Made by a program: the position numbers and the translations under genes
In this document: piece by piece, positions 11,684-22,738 of the stretch
How positions within the stretch are numbered: the first letter of the stretch is position 1
Layout of the letters: the number at the start of each line of letters is the position of its first letter
Notes under the pieces: generated by a model
Database searches by the model: none
Seen by the model: only the letters and a program-made list of their open reading frames with translations
Told to the model about the DNA's origin: nothing
DNA from: Gigaspora margarita
Lineage: Eukaryota; Glomeromycota; Glomeromycetes; Diversisporales; Gigasporaceae
Length of the DNA stretch: 64,000 nt
NCBI GenBank assembly: GCA_009809945.1
Contig: WTPW01001105.1
Location: forward strand, 125,520 to 189,519
Direction of reading: 5' to 3'

Positions 11684-12650
11684 GTGAATCAGGTTGGGTC
11701 AGGTTTGGGCCTAACCCAAATTAGACCCACTTGGGTCAAAACCTGACCTGGGTCTGACCCGGCTCATGTCAAACCCAACCGAGGTCTAACTCGCCTCATA
11801 TCAAACCCGACCCGGATCTGACCCAACCCAACCCAGGTTGAACCTGGGTCAATAATAATTATTATATAGTAAAGTTTAAATTTTACTATATAAATTGATA
11901 ATGCCTGCTTAAGTAAACTTGTTTGGGAGATTAAAAAACATACCGTATATGTCCGAAAATAAGCTACTACCTAAAATAAGCTGCTCCCCTGATTTTTTTC
12001 AAAAATCTTAAAAAATCCGTTAGCAGTTGCTACATATAAAGTCTAAATTTTACTGAGTAAAACTCAAAAGTGCTATTAAGTAAACTTGTTCAGGACATCA
12101 AAATACACCTACAGTAAAAATTTGGTGTTATTTGGACAACTTTTTATTAGTATGTTTTTCAATTTTTTCAAAAAACTCTATATTTCGAAAATAAGCTACC
12201 CCACATTTTTTCGTATAATTTTTTGGCCAAAAAAGGTAGCTTATTTTTGAACACATACGGTATATACTAAAATTTTTATCCAAATCAAAGAAAATTTTAT
12301 TATTTGACTTTTAATTTTTACATTCAATAAAAAAATTAGAATCTTTTTAAAAAATATGTTCAACAAACGTAAAAATTAAAGGTCAAATAATAAAAAGTTT
12401 TTGAATTTGGATAACAATTTCAAAGTATATGCATTTTGTTCTTCCAAATAAGTTTATTTAAACAGATTTTATTAATTTATATAGTAAAATTTTGACTTTA
12501 CTATATAGTAACTACTTGTGATCATTGAAAATAATCTAACCTGAATCTTGTCTAACCCAGGTTTTCTCTAACCCAGTTCTGATCTGACCTGCATTTCATC
12601 TAACCCAACCTGACCTGAGTTGGGTCAGACCTGACCCAGCTAAAACCCTT
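11684..12650. mobile_element. GACCC-rich repeat element split by a nested inverted-repeat element
   Basis: 11690-11835 and 12527-12650 are built from CCTGACCC/GGGTCAGG words in both orientations. Between them lies an inverted-repeat element (about 11850-12530) with TATATAGTAAA-type ends, related to the one at 41952-42848, and it in turn contains the MITE at 11943-12260. The left end of the GACCC element abuts the TTA-flanked element ending at 11680. Confidence 0.6.
11943..12260. mobile_element. TA-flanked MITE, family CCGTATATG (copy 1)
   Basis: Ends TACCGTATATGTCCGAAAAT and the complement CATACGGTA, with TA on both sides, 318 bp. Both arms carry AAAATAAGCTAC. A second copy is at 51834-52149. 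TA duplication points to mobilisation by a Tc1/mariner-type transposase. Confidence 0.82.
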
Positions 12651-12969
12651 ATACTTGAAGATCTTGGTTTGTACGAATATGTTTTACTTCCTGAAATAAT
12701 AATTCCGGTGCATTCTCAGGTATTGTATCCTTTTCTATTTATATTACTTTACCTTTATTATTGCTAACTAAAAATTCACCATACTAGTAGTTGTGACAAC
12801 TACAATAGGGTACACTAAGTGGTCTGTATCTTGAAAACCTTAATTACCCATAAGTGAATTGAATAATTTATATGAACATTTTGAATATGTTGTTTTAAAA
12901 ATTTTTTTAACCTGAAGTATTGATAACAGAAAGAGCAGAGGTACTTGTTAATAAATTTGTTAATAGTAG

Positions 12970-14095
12970 GACTATACTAATAAAAAAAAAAATGCTAAAG
13001 GTTCATCTCTGGAGGAATAGGTTTTCCCACTATCAATATAGATAGCAAAAAGTTACTAAAATGCGTTGTATCATTAGATGCATTTATACTTGCTGCACAA
13101 ATACCATGTAACTTTTGCTAAACCAAAATAGAGAGATTAGAAAGAAGTTGAGAATCCTGCTATGAAAAGGTCTACAACAACTTGTATCATTACATTTAAT
13201 AACCTGAGTAATATAGTGACAAGTCATAGTATGTCTTTTATCCAAGCAACAGATTTTTTATCTAATCTTGATTGATAGTATTCTTCAGGATCTACATATT
13301 CAACTAAAACTGGATAACTATCAATAATAGTATTTTTATACACAGAAACCAGAATCTCTTTTGCCACTTTAAAATTACATTTTTCTAGTTTGTCATTAGC
13401 TGTTTTTAGTTGCTCATCTAAATGTGACCCAAAAGTATCATGAGAAAGTATTATCCCAGCTAAATCATGACTCAAAGGTGCTATTCATCTCTCAACAAGA
13501 TTAGATGCACTTTGATATGATGCAAAATATACTACTATAATTGTATCAAGATTAGGGTTCTGCAATTTGATTTGAACTTCAAATATTTGAATCAAATATT
13601 TGATCAAATTCAAATTTAAATTTGATTATATTTGATTTGATCAAATTCAAATCTGACCAAATTTGATTTGATTTGAAAATTACTATTAAAAATTCAAATT
13701 TAAATCAAATTCAAATCCAAATATTTGAATCAAATCAAATTCAAATCAGGGTTAATTTGATTTGATCAAATTCAAATTGACCCAATATTTGATTTGATTT
13801 GAATTTGAGGAACTCTAATCAAAATCATATTTTATAAAATGCTCAATCATTACCTGGATTGTTTTTTTATAGCATGAATTCTCATCAGAACCACCATTAG
13901 TTAGTATTAAAACAACAGGTTTAGACTGACCATCTTCTGTTGTAGTAAAATTATACAATCTTTCATCAGATATTAGATTATAAAAATCTTTACTATATGT
14001 ATAGGCAGTGCTAGTATTGTGTTTGCCACTGCGAATTCTTATGAATATCAGATCTAAATATATTATTGCTTCAGCATTTTTTTACTTATCTATAA
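12970..14095 (-). pseudogene. C-terminal part of a shredded DDE-like transposon gene
   Basis: Reading the minus strand from 14095, recognisable blocks are RIRSGKHNTSTAYTYSKDF, TTEDGQSKPVVLILTNGG followed by SDEN, then (after the inserted MITE at 13555-13815) VVYFASYQSASNLVER, a TGA, IAPLSHDLAGIILSHDTFG, EYVDPEEYYQSRL, and in a shifted frame QVIKCNDTSCCRPFHSR. From memory, a multi-copy family common in Rhizophagus has DGGPDEN, NRVERRMAPLSHDLAGL and QIVKCND..CC blocks in this order. Compared with it, the Asp of DGG has become Asn here (a G-to-A change) and the Arg before IAPLSH is a TGA (CGA to TGA). At least one frameshift lies near 13220. The matching upstream part of the gene is at 20395-22035, beyond the MULE insertion. 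Confidence 0.62.
13555..13815. mobile_element. TA-flanked MITE, AATTTGATTTGA palindromic family (copy 1)
   Basis: Starts GGGTTCTGCAATTTGATTTG, ends with GAATTTGAGGAACTC, flanked by TA (13553-13554, 13816-13817). 261 bp, almost entirely made of TTTGATTTGATCAAATTCAAA words in both orientations. It interrupts the transposon gene on the minus strand. Other copies: 42544-42825 and 49858-50139. Confidence 0.85.
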
Positions 14096-14334
14096 ATAAA
14101 AAATTTTTAATATCTTGCTAATTAAAAAGAAACTACTAATTTAATATATAAATAGAATTTTTCTAACCATAACTGGCGGTGATTATCACCGTAGTACAAA
14201 ATAAATAAGATATTTGTGCAACCAATGCACAACTATATATATAACTATATTTCAACTATATATTTGTTATACATATAACTATTGTGTAACTATACTATGC
14301 TATGCGATTTTTCGTACAATTTTATTATACTATA

Positions 14335-14400
14335 ACTCTCTCTAACCCTAATCCTAATACTAATACTAACCCTAACTCTAACCCTAACCCTAACCCTAAC
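14335..14400. repeat. Interstitial telomere-like repeat (CCCTAA)n
   Basis: About ten CCCTAA-type units, the last four perfect and the earlier ones degenerate (CCTAAT, ACTAAT). It sits inside the left end of the MULE, so it is not a chromosome end in this assembly. It may be a captured telomeric patch or chance amplification of the element's own sequence. Confidence 0.75.
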
Positions 14401-14781
14401 ATAATTAATTTTTTTGTTTGATATCAGAAAATCACGTGAACGGAAAATCGATCCTATGCCAATTTATAATATCCATGTATGCAACTATTCGTATAATGAT
14501 TCCAGAAAGCAATTAAATAGATAGAAACATGCTAAATATTAAGTTTCTCAATATGAAACAAAAAGTAGGTTGTATATTATGCAATGATCGATATAGTATC
14601 AAGTAATGATGTTTACCCAATTACTATATTTAGTACTAGCGAGCACATATATGCATATATGATGTCAATACATATTATGTATATATTTATCATATGCCTC
14701 AGGTATAAAGTTTACTAATCAATTTCTTTGCTATGTATAAAGTGATACATATACATATCTCTCACATATTACAAGCTTATC

Positions 14782-17700
14782 TTATTTGTTACAGCTTCGA
14801 GCATTATGACCGGACTTCCCACATGTATTATATACATACTTCCATTTAGTAGTATTTTCTTTCATGCCTTGAGATGTTTTAGCAAAAATACTACCGTCAA
14901 TTTCATTAGAATTGCTATTAAGAGCATTAAGAGGAGTTCTAACCGCAATATTTCTATCATAATTTGACTTCTCTTTACATGAATATAAATTTGGATCAAT
15001 TGGATTTATTGTACTGTTTCTAGTGCTAATATGCTGTGATCCATTCTCTGTTGATGACTTGATACGTTTAGTTGGTTGATGTCCACGTAGCTTCTGCACT
15101 AAGGGATCCTTCAGAACAGTATGATACACCAAGTAGCAGATTATTAATTATAACAGTATAATGCTAAACGGCAATAAGCCCATATGAGTAAATTGGATCA
15201 AATAGTTAAATTTATATTTACATACCAATATATACAAATCTTCATAGTTTTTATCATTTTCATTATTCAGGCTATTTTTCTTCCGATCAATAAAACCACT
15301 TATCATATCAATTAACTCATCTTCGCAACCCATATCTAGAGCCAAATTAAGCGCTGCCTTCATTTTTCCAAAACCATAAGCATACTTGACCTTCTTTTGT
15401 ATATGTTGTCTAGTTTCAGTTGTATATGCATATGGTGTTCTAAGTTGATTAAATATATGCAAATCAGAAACTATCGTGCTGTTATTATCAACTTGCTTAA
15501 GATGTGTTACTATTTCTACAGTCTTATACAAATTTGGTTGAATTTCTTGATCATGAATGCTTTCTTTATACCATCGTTTGGCTATAAGCCCAATATTAAA
15601 CTTCGCAACATTCGAATTCATCAAAACATGAAAATAATGCGCACACACAAGTCCACGATGAATAATAGATAGACATGTGCATAAATGCCCACCATCAATT
15701 AATAAAATAATGTAATGCTTATATGGTACTGTAAGTCCAAATAACTCCCATATCTCTACAATATCACGTGGCTGTATTCCATCCATAAGAGAATAAAGTA
15801 TTGTTTGTGGTCTATCGAGACAATCCTCAAGAAAATTATTATTGCAATCAAGCTGAACAGAATTTTCTTCTATAGTGCTAACCATCTCTTTAGAAATTAA
15901 CCCTGCACGATATAGTAAAGATCCAAGTATCTGCTGACGCTGAACAGATAGAATATGAAGGAGTAAATATTCTTTAAGTAACTCAAGTATCTTAGGAAAT
16001 ATGGGCTCAATAATAGAAGGCGCTTGATTAACTGGAAGGCTTTGAAGATATGAATTATGCCGAGCCTATTTCGATTCATTTTCTAATAAACTTTGTATGA
16101 TGTTATGCAAATTACATAGTGATGATAAATAGCCTATACCCTCTTTAATTATTCTATTCATTATTTTGACCCTTTGGGTACTTTGGATCCCAGCTGTGAA
16201 AACTTTAACCTGAAAGCATTTTGCCCATGCTTTATAGCAATTTTGCAAAGCATTATTAAGATAATTGCATGCTTGAGGGTACTTTTTCAATAAACGTGTC
16301 CATCAATAGTGAAAATCGTTTTCAAATAAGCTGTTCCGGGTATGAAAAAATTCTTTATAGAATGTATCATAATGTTGGCCTAGTTTACTTCATGAATTCT
16401 TACATAAATTCTCTTTTATATGAAAAATGCAAAGAAAATGTTGAGCAGTAGGAATTTTTAATGCTATAGCGTTCATTAAAGCAGGGTCTGCGTCAGAAAA
16501 TATACAAACAGGCGAAACATTATTTGTCGCTTGAAGAATACAATCAAAAAACCATTCATAACTTTCGCTTGTCTCATCATCTGATAAACATTGGGCAACA
16601 AGTTGACTTTTCATATTATTATTAATAGCTACAAGAAGAGTCAAGTACATATTAAACCAGTTCGTTTGGCTAGTGTTATCTGTTTGTACTANATCATTAT
16701 ATCGTAAAAGANATCNTTGTTGACTAGGCGACATNCAAAACAATCCTGTAAGTCTATTATCAAAAGGATCGAGTCTTGTTTTAATTATCCAACCTGTCTC
16801 CTGGTCTTGTAAATCAAGCAACTTATTGATCATATTTTGTGCATCTCCTTGACGCTTAATCAATAGCGCTCTAAAACTGTAAACAGCATTGTAAATATCT
16901 CTCTTATGAATTAACTNGTTTTGAAAACTTTCAACTATTAAAGGGTATATCTGTTTTGATCCCAAGTTTCCTTTTGTTACATAAAACTTAATCTGCTCNA
17001 TTATATTATTTGACANTCTANGATATTTGGGTGCATATAAAGCCATATCAGATATCATGGAATGATTGTGCATCCCAATAATACTTGTAATACCCACTCT
17101 TGATGTAGCTTTAGGTTGGGTCAAATTTATGTGCTACGGGCACTCAATTTTCCTAGATGGGCGATAACGCTGTTGAGTTAGATCAATTACTTGATTAGAA
17201 ATAGCTTTCCCAGAAAAACTACATTCAATAGAGCTTGGACTCGTCAACCGCATATCTGGATATGCACACAGATAACCGTGCATTCGGATGCTATAAATGT
17301 CTCACGGATAACAACCCTTATCCACCAGTTTCCAAAAGGATAACCTAACAAGTATCTGCAGATATCTGCGGGTATTCACGGGTACCCGTGGGTAGATACG
17401 TACTATTGATTTCACGAGAATAAAGAGTAAATCTTTGGTCATCTGGAGGCCCTTTGGGCCTCCAGCAGGCCAAAGATCTACTGGGTTATTTCCCGTAGCG
17501 GCGAAATAAGGGTATTATTTCTTCGTTTTATATGATGTCATGACTGGAATCACTACTTTGATCAATAAAAAAATTGAGTTTCTAGCAATGCTTTTTATTT
17601 CCCCGGAAGTCCAGGAAAATAACAAGCAAATAACAAGTATTGCTTGATACTAGATTTTTTACTGATTAAAGTAGTGATTATAAGTGTAAACCCCATCATG

Positions 17701-18578
17701 CGATCATATAGAAGCATAGAATAATTTATTTTTTCTGATCTAATACCGTGACTAATTTTCGTATACTATCCAACCAATTTACAAAAAATTTAGTNTCAAT
17801 AATAACATAAAACGATTTCAATCAATACAATAATACTTATATACATTGATTAATTAATCCTTTATGCAATCTGTATCCTTATTTCACTGCCTATTTTTGA
17901 ATCGTTGTGTCTAGATCATCTATCAGATACTAACAGTTTATTTATTTTAATAATGCAAAGCTTTGTAGTGATTATTAACAGATGAATAAATTAAAATCAG
18001 CGGCAAATGTATATAATACTATAGGGCTTTAGTGCATCTTTGGTATAGTATTTTCATCAAATAAATCTCATGCTGATTAGCATAAACATGGTATAGTTAA
18101 ATTAATTAAATAGCATAATTAATAATATTTGTTATATCTATAATTTTGTATTTTATATACCTATTTTGTCATCATGATACCCGAAGTTAACCGGTTTATC
18201 CAGATATTCGTGAACTATCTGGTTATCCGTAAGGGTTATCCGGTCTTTAATAGGATTTATCCAGTTATCTGCAAATTAAATGTTAGCAGTTATCCAGATT
18301 CAACTTTTGTAAAAAGGATACCCCAAAACAGATAAACAGATATCTGGGTCCAAGCTCTAACATTCAAATGTTCGTCGACGAACTATTCCATCCTTATTAA
18401 TTTCAACTCATTTACGACGTATGGAAAATCCAGCAGATTTTGCATATTGATTAAGTTGTATCTCAGCTACTTCCTATGAAATAAATGTGTCACCAACTTT
18501 AATATGAGCAGTATTTTCTAATTCTGAACTTTCTTGAGAAAGTTCTTTGTCTATACTTTCTTGAACCTCTACGTCCAT
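14782..18578 (-). pseudogene. MULE transposase (FAR1-like + catalytic + SWIM + zinc knuckle), pseudogene
   Basis: From an ATG at 18578 the minus strand encodes an acidic start, a FAR1-like DNA-binding region (GDTFIS, EIQLNQYAKSAGFSIRR, RRRTFEC, then after the insertion SFSGKA and HINLTQPKATSR), a MULE catalytic region (MSPSQQ, VQTDNTSQTNWFNMYLTLLV, FSDADPALMNAI, HFLCIFHIKENL), a SWIM finger (CTCLSIIHRGLVCAH, about 15625-15700) and a C-terminal zinc knuckle (TCGKSGHNARSC, about 14790-14830). A 117-bp intron fits at 15109-15225 (GTATGT...CTGAAG). Remove the hAT insertion (17229-18359 plus one 8-bp duplication) and the intron, and a single frame of about 846 residues remains without a frameshift, broken by six stops: TGA at 18408, 16390 and 16303, TAG at 18474, 17134 and 16066. 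The first knuckle Cys is Tyr (TAT from TGT). Several N bases lie at 16692-17022. Confidence 0.85.
17229..18359. mobile_element. Non-autonomous hAT element, 1131 bp
   Basis: Perfect 12-bp TIRs (TAGAGCTTGGAC) and a perfect 8-bp target duplication ACATTCAA (17221-17228, 18360-18367). It interrupts the FAR1-like region of the MULE transposase right after RRRTFEC. Its two ends match, in inverted order, about 0.1-0.7 kb at each end of the 6.6-kb hAT element at 46648-53247, so it is an internal-deletion derivative of that family. Subterminal GGATAT and GATATC words recur, as expected for hAT transposase-binding sites. A palindrome GGAGGCCC...GGGCCTCC lies near 17441-17462. Confidence 0.9.
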
Positions 18579-18599
18579 ATAATTTTAAGGTTCTTATAT

Positions 18600-19010
18600 C
18601 TATACCTTCATGAGAAGGTCCCATATAATAATTTTGACTAAAGGTTGATTCCTTAAAATTATCATTACATTCTACCATATCAGTTTCATTAGGAAACAAT
18701 GTTAAAGCAGTTTTAAATCTTTCCATGAGGTTATCATTATTATCGTTGCTAAGAAAAAAGAGTAGATCTGCTTGACGCTTTTTAAAGTTATCGCTACATT
18801 CTATCATAGGTAAGACATTTTAAAAATTTTCTGTAAGGTTATCATCATTAATATCGTTAAGAAAAAAAGGTAGACCAGGTTGAAATTCCTTAAAGCTGTC
18901 ACTATATGTTATAGGTAAGACAGTTTGGAAATTTTCCATAAGGTTATCATCAGTAATGTCACTAAGAAAAAAAGATCGATCAGCTTGATGTTCATCATCA
19001 AAAAAATCTA
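18600..19010 (-). repeat. Coding tandem repeat, three 41-residue units, MULE N-terminal region
   Basis: On the minus strand, units of about 123 bp encode variants of FFLNDINDDNLTENFKNVLP followed by a DNFKE-like linker. The three blocks have FFLSDITDDNLMENF, FFLNDINDDNLTENF and FFLSNDNNDNLMERF. The frame is offset from the downstream ATG at 18578, so the block is either an upstream exon or frameshifted. One in-frame TAA replaces a CAA seen in a sister unit (a C-to-T change). Function unknown; the acidic-aromatic pattern resembles a protein-interaction motif, which is inference. Confidence 0.65.
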
Positions 19011-19740
19011 AATAAATTCAGAGCCAAGATAAGTAAAATAATTAAGAACCATGAAAAGAACAACTATACTACTTACTTTCTATTATCGTTAATATAGATT
19101 TCAAAGTGAATTAGAAGGATATGAACGTATTACGCAAAAAAAAGTGAACATAAGTGTGAATGTAAATAAGAATATAAGTACTAAAGTATGAGTGTAAGTA
19201 TAAAAAGCCACTTGCCATTGAATTCATGTAAACAAAGCACGGAGTTTCAATTATCTCAATAAAATGATCGTTATAAAATCACGTGAGCAAGTATATATCG
19301 ATTTGCTTCATAAAAATTAGAAACGCAACAACCAGTTTGTAACAATATTAGATATGAATATATAAATGCATATTGGTTCGCCCTATTAAGTCTTCGCCAA
19401 TAAATCGAATTTAAGTTAGCAAAGAGAAATTATTTATACACAATACTGCAATAAACTAAACTTATTATACGCTAAAAAATTATTTACACAATAGATTATA
19501 TACATACATATATATTTATTTTGTACTATGGTGATGATCACCACCGGTTATTGCTAGTAATATTCATATAAATAATATAAATATGTATATATGTGTTCGT
19601 ATATATGTACATCGACAATTATTTTAGACCAAGTTACAATTTACCATTAGTTAGATAAACTCAGTGAATTAACTATCAATGTGCAAAGCCAATAAAAGTA
19701 AAGATGAGCAATACAATATACTATTAAAATTTAAAAATTT

Positions 19741-19880
19741 GCTATGTTGAATGGCATGATTCTAATACCATTCAAACTGCTATTTGAACTACTATTTAAC
19801 ACTATCACATAATTTTATGGACCTAATAGTATTAACAAATGGTAGCTTGAGTAGCATTCAAATCATGCCACTCAATATAG
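19741..19880. mobile_element. Small inverted-repeat element
   Basis: Ends CTATGTTGAATGGCATGATT and complement AATCATGCCACTCAATATAG, about 140 bp, inner parts also mirrored. No clear target duplication. Confidence 0.6.
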
Positions 19881-20394
19881 TGAATTTTACTAGTGATAAA
19901 TTATGTAAGCAATAGGAATTTTGCTTATTGACAAATGATTTTACTAATCATGATTTAATTTGAAATTCTGCTAATTAAAAGTTTTTTTTTCAAGCATTAG
20001 TTTTATTATTTACTATATTCATAAAACATTAATGTAATGTTAAGTAAATAATATATATAGTAAGTATTACAGTATGTAATACATAAAAAATTGCCTATCT
20101 CTAAATACAAGCAATCCAAATTTTAATTTATATATATATATTTTTTAAAGTTTAGAGGCCATGTGCTATGGCCAAGATTTTATTATAAGTTATAATGACA
20201 TAATATTTGTTATATAAATGAGAATACAACTAGCCACATATGTACTTTTGGTGTCTAATTTAAATAGTCCACCCGAAGGTTCTACACTAGCTGCCATACC
20301 TACAACCCAACTATGGAAATTGTCTATTTAAACCTTTAATTTATATATATATATATATATTTAAATTATTTTACCATACTATCTTTTCATTCAT
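19881..20394. other. AT-rich spacer with a SINE-A tail fragment
   Basis: Positions about 20217-20336 are the 3' part of the SINE-A family in minus orientation (ACAACTAGCCACATATG through TTTAAACC), recognisable from 1225-1345 and 53505-53620. A short (TA)n tract follows. No gene seen. Confidence 0.65.
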
Positions 20395-20563
20395 TTACTT
20401 ACTATTTTGCATTTCTAATAACGCATAGATAGACAGAATTAGCTTGTGTTTTTAGCAATGATCCAATTATAGTCTGGAAGTTTCACTCTGTATTCTACTC
20501 TCATTAGAATTGGTACTTGCTTGTTTGCTATGGCCAAACCAAGAGGTATCCTTGCCTTGTTAT

Positions 20564-21463
20564 TAGGGTTCTCAATGGGCTGGGTCGGGCCGGGTTTATC
20601 CAAACCCAAGCCCGGCCCATTGAATTATAAACCCAACCCAAGCTCGGCCCAATTCATCACGGGTTTGAAATAGATGTGTATAAGAGACCAACCCAAGCCC
20701 AGCCCAACCCAAACCTGCCCAACTCAAGCCCGGCTCGGCCCAACTCAAGTCCAGTTCAATCCAAGTCTGTCTAACCCAAGCCGGCCAATTCATAATTTGC
20801 AAATAGTATTATAGTCAACTAATTAATTAATTAGTTAGTTAATTAATTGATTAAATGACTAATTAAATTAGTTAGTATATCAAAATGGCTTAGATATAAT
20901 TGCATAGCTACTATGAAACAACTAGTTAATGATATCAACTAATTGACCAACTAATTGATTAATTAATTAATTGATTAATTATTGCCAATTGATTAATTGT
21001 CTAATAAAATTATTATTGATTAGTTGGCAACTTAGCAACTAAATCAATTTTCAATTTGGAACACTAAGATAATTATATTCTATAGATAACTTAATCATTA
21101 AAATGTTAAATAACATATTCTTGAATCTATTATGCTATATTATACTAAAATTACAAACCTTACCAAATTAACTAGGATCAATTTTTAATCAATAGGAGCT
21201 ATATATTTTTAATGGGTATTACTGGGTTTTATCGGGCCTCTTTATAATACCCGGGCCCGGCCCATTATTTTACAAGCCCAACCCAAGCCCGGCCCAATTA
21301 ATTACGGGCTTAAAAATTTGGGCCCAGTCTCGGCCCATTATTTTTCAAGCCCAACCCAAGCCCGGCCCAATTAATCACGGGCCTAAAATTTGGGCCCAGG
21401 CCCAGGCCAGGCCCGGCCCAACCCACAAATTGTCGGGTTTGGCCCGGCCCATTGCAAACCCTA
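20564..21463. mobile_element. hAT-type MITE, GGGCCGGGCC-rich, 900 bp
   Basis: Perfect 8-bp duplication CTTGTTAT (20556-20563, 21464-21471) and TIRs TAGGGTTCTCAATGGGC / TAGGGTTTGCAATGGGC. Both ends are made of AACCCAAGCCCGGCCCA words, strikingly GC-rich for this window, with an AT-rich middle of AATTAATTAGTT words. It interrupts the transposon gene on the minus strand. Confidence 0.85.
20672..20688 (+). other. Sequence identical to 17 of 19 bases of the Tn5 mosaic end
   Basis: AGATGTGTATAAGAGAC matches the first 17 bases of the Tn5 mosaic end used in tagmentation library adapters. It lies inside a GC-rich repeat at a point where sister repeat units have unrelated sequence. Most likely leftover adapter or a chimeric join; chance is possible but less likely. 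Confidence 0.6.
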
Positions 21464-22035
21464 CTTGTTATCTTGGGAGATAGTTAAAATACTTTGAGGT
21501 TCTAATAATGATACTATTTCTTTAATGTTTTTAACTAAAAAGCACAGAAATATGTATCCTTATGCCCCTTTTTCTTGTAGTGTTTTTCGATCTTAGAAAT
21601 TTAACAGATACAGTTTTGGCATGCTGCTTTTTTTCTTCAATATTAAACTATTTTGGAAAGAGTCTGAGATAGGTAGCCAAACATGATATCTTGTAATTCA
21701 TTTGTTCCAATATAGCATGAAATTGATCCAAAGTCTTAACAAGCCATATTATTTCTGAACATCTTTGTTTATCTGTCTATTTATTTGAAATAACAAGACA
21801 TAAAATAGTTTTTAGCAAACCTTCTTTTAAATATGGGCAACCAACTGGCTTAATGAGTTGCGTGTTAATATCTGCTACCTTCAATTGATCTTTAACTTGC
21901 TGAAGTTTCTGCCTTTTTCAGTCCCTATAGTTTTGCTAAATATTCTTTTGACTTTCAAGTTTTAATAGAGCTTTCAATAATACTAAAATTTTATTTTGAA
22001 CCACTTTTTTTCTATTACTTTTAGCGTCTGTTATC

Positions 22036-22470
22036 ATACCTAGAGATAGTAAAAAAAATAAGGTTTAAGTGATAAATCGCAAATAAAGGATAAAAAATGA
22101 TGATTATTTTATAATAAATTATAGCAGACATTTAATAGTAAGTTTCTATGAGGCTTTTCTATATATAAAAGTATTTTTTTTACTAAACAATCCTTTTATA
22201 ATTTCTAATTAAACTTTGCAGATCCAACTTTTCTGATTCTGATGATAGTTAAACCATTTAAATTGCGTTGGTATATGATATAATATGAGTATTTATTGAT
22301 TGTTTACTATGGGTTTTTTATTATAATCAGAAATATATAGCATTTCACTTCTATATAAGGCAATAGTAAAACTCAGCTGATTTTTACTATGAAATTTTGT
22401 CACTTTAACTGCAAATTACTATTTAAAATTTTTTCACTAATTTAAAAGACAATACCAGAGTGGCCTCAAA
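22036..22470. other. AT-rich spacer, no gene seen
   Basis: Contains only AT-rich sequence; the gene fragment downstream on the minus strand fades out near 22035. Confidence 0.5.
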
Positions 22471-22471
22471 A

Positions 22472-22640
22472 AGTTCAGGTATGTTACTGCTATAGCATTT
22501 AGTGACCCGAGTAAAAAGTTTAAGTATTAGAGAAATGATATTTTGCTAATAAAATGAACTTTCAGAATAATAATTTATATAGCCCTAAAAGATTACTTTT
22601 TTAGTGAGAATTACATACTGTAGCAGTGCATACCCGAACT
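22472..22640. mobile_element. Small inverted-repeat element (AGTTCAGGTATG)
   Basis: Left end AGTTCAGGTATGTTACTGCT and right end complement of AGTTCGGGTATGCACTGCTA, about 170 bp, not coding. Confidence 0.6.
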
Positions 22641-22738
22641 TAATAGGAACAGCCATAGTATCGTCAATTTAAAACAGGTGATGATTAATTTTAAAATAGT
22701 AAATTTGAGTTTAAGTGCAGAAGTTATACTTGCTAGTA

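Larger units (their letters stand above)
14163..19557 (-). mobile_element. MULE (Mutator-like) transposon, about 5.4 kb
   Basis: The ends are inverted repeats of about 40 bp: CTAACCATAACTGGCGGTGA at the left, and CTAGCAATAACCGGTGGTGA on the complementary strand at the right, both continuing into a TAGTACAAAATAAATA stretch. Most mismatches are transitions. The element encloses a MULE-type transposase pseudogene on the minus strand, a 41-residue coding repeat, a short telomere-like tract and a 1.13-kb hAT insertion. I could not find a convincing 9-bp target duplication. The element separates two halves of another transposon gene (12970-14095 and 20395-22035), so it appears to have inserted into that gene. 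Confidence 0.75.
20395..22035 (-). pseudogene. Central part of the shredded DDE-like transposon gene
   Basis: Minus-strand coding remnants are KILVLLKALLKLESQKNI, KLQQVKDQLKVADINTQLIK, CPYLKEGLLKTIL, SEIIWLVKTLDQFHAILEQM, then FLVKNIKEIVSLLEPQ, ILTISQDNKARIPLGLAIAN, QVPILMRVEYRVKLPDYNW and, one base shifted, KHKLILSIYA. The hAT MITE at 20564-21463 splits it within SQDNKA. From memory, ISQDDKARVPIG..KQAPLLMH..YRVKLPDHDW..HKLIPSVYAG precedes the SGKH..DGGPDEN region in a Rhizophagus multi-copy family, so this half and 12970-14095 are probably one gene now separated by the MULE. In-frame TAG and TGA codons and frameshifts show it is dead. Confidence 0.58.

Noticed and set aside
20596..20802. Frame rich in WAGLGWAGLG on the minus strand
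   Set aside because: Lies in the GC-rich end of a hAT MITE and includes the adapter-like sequence.
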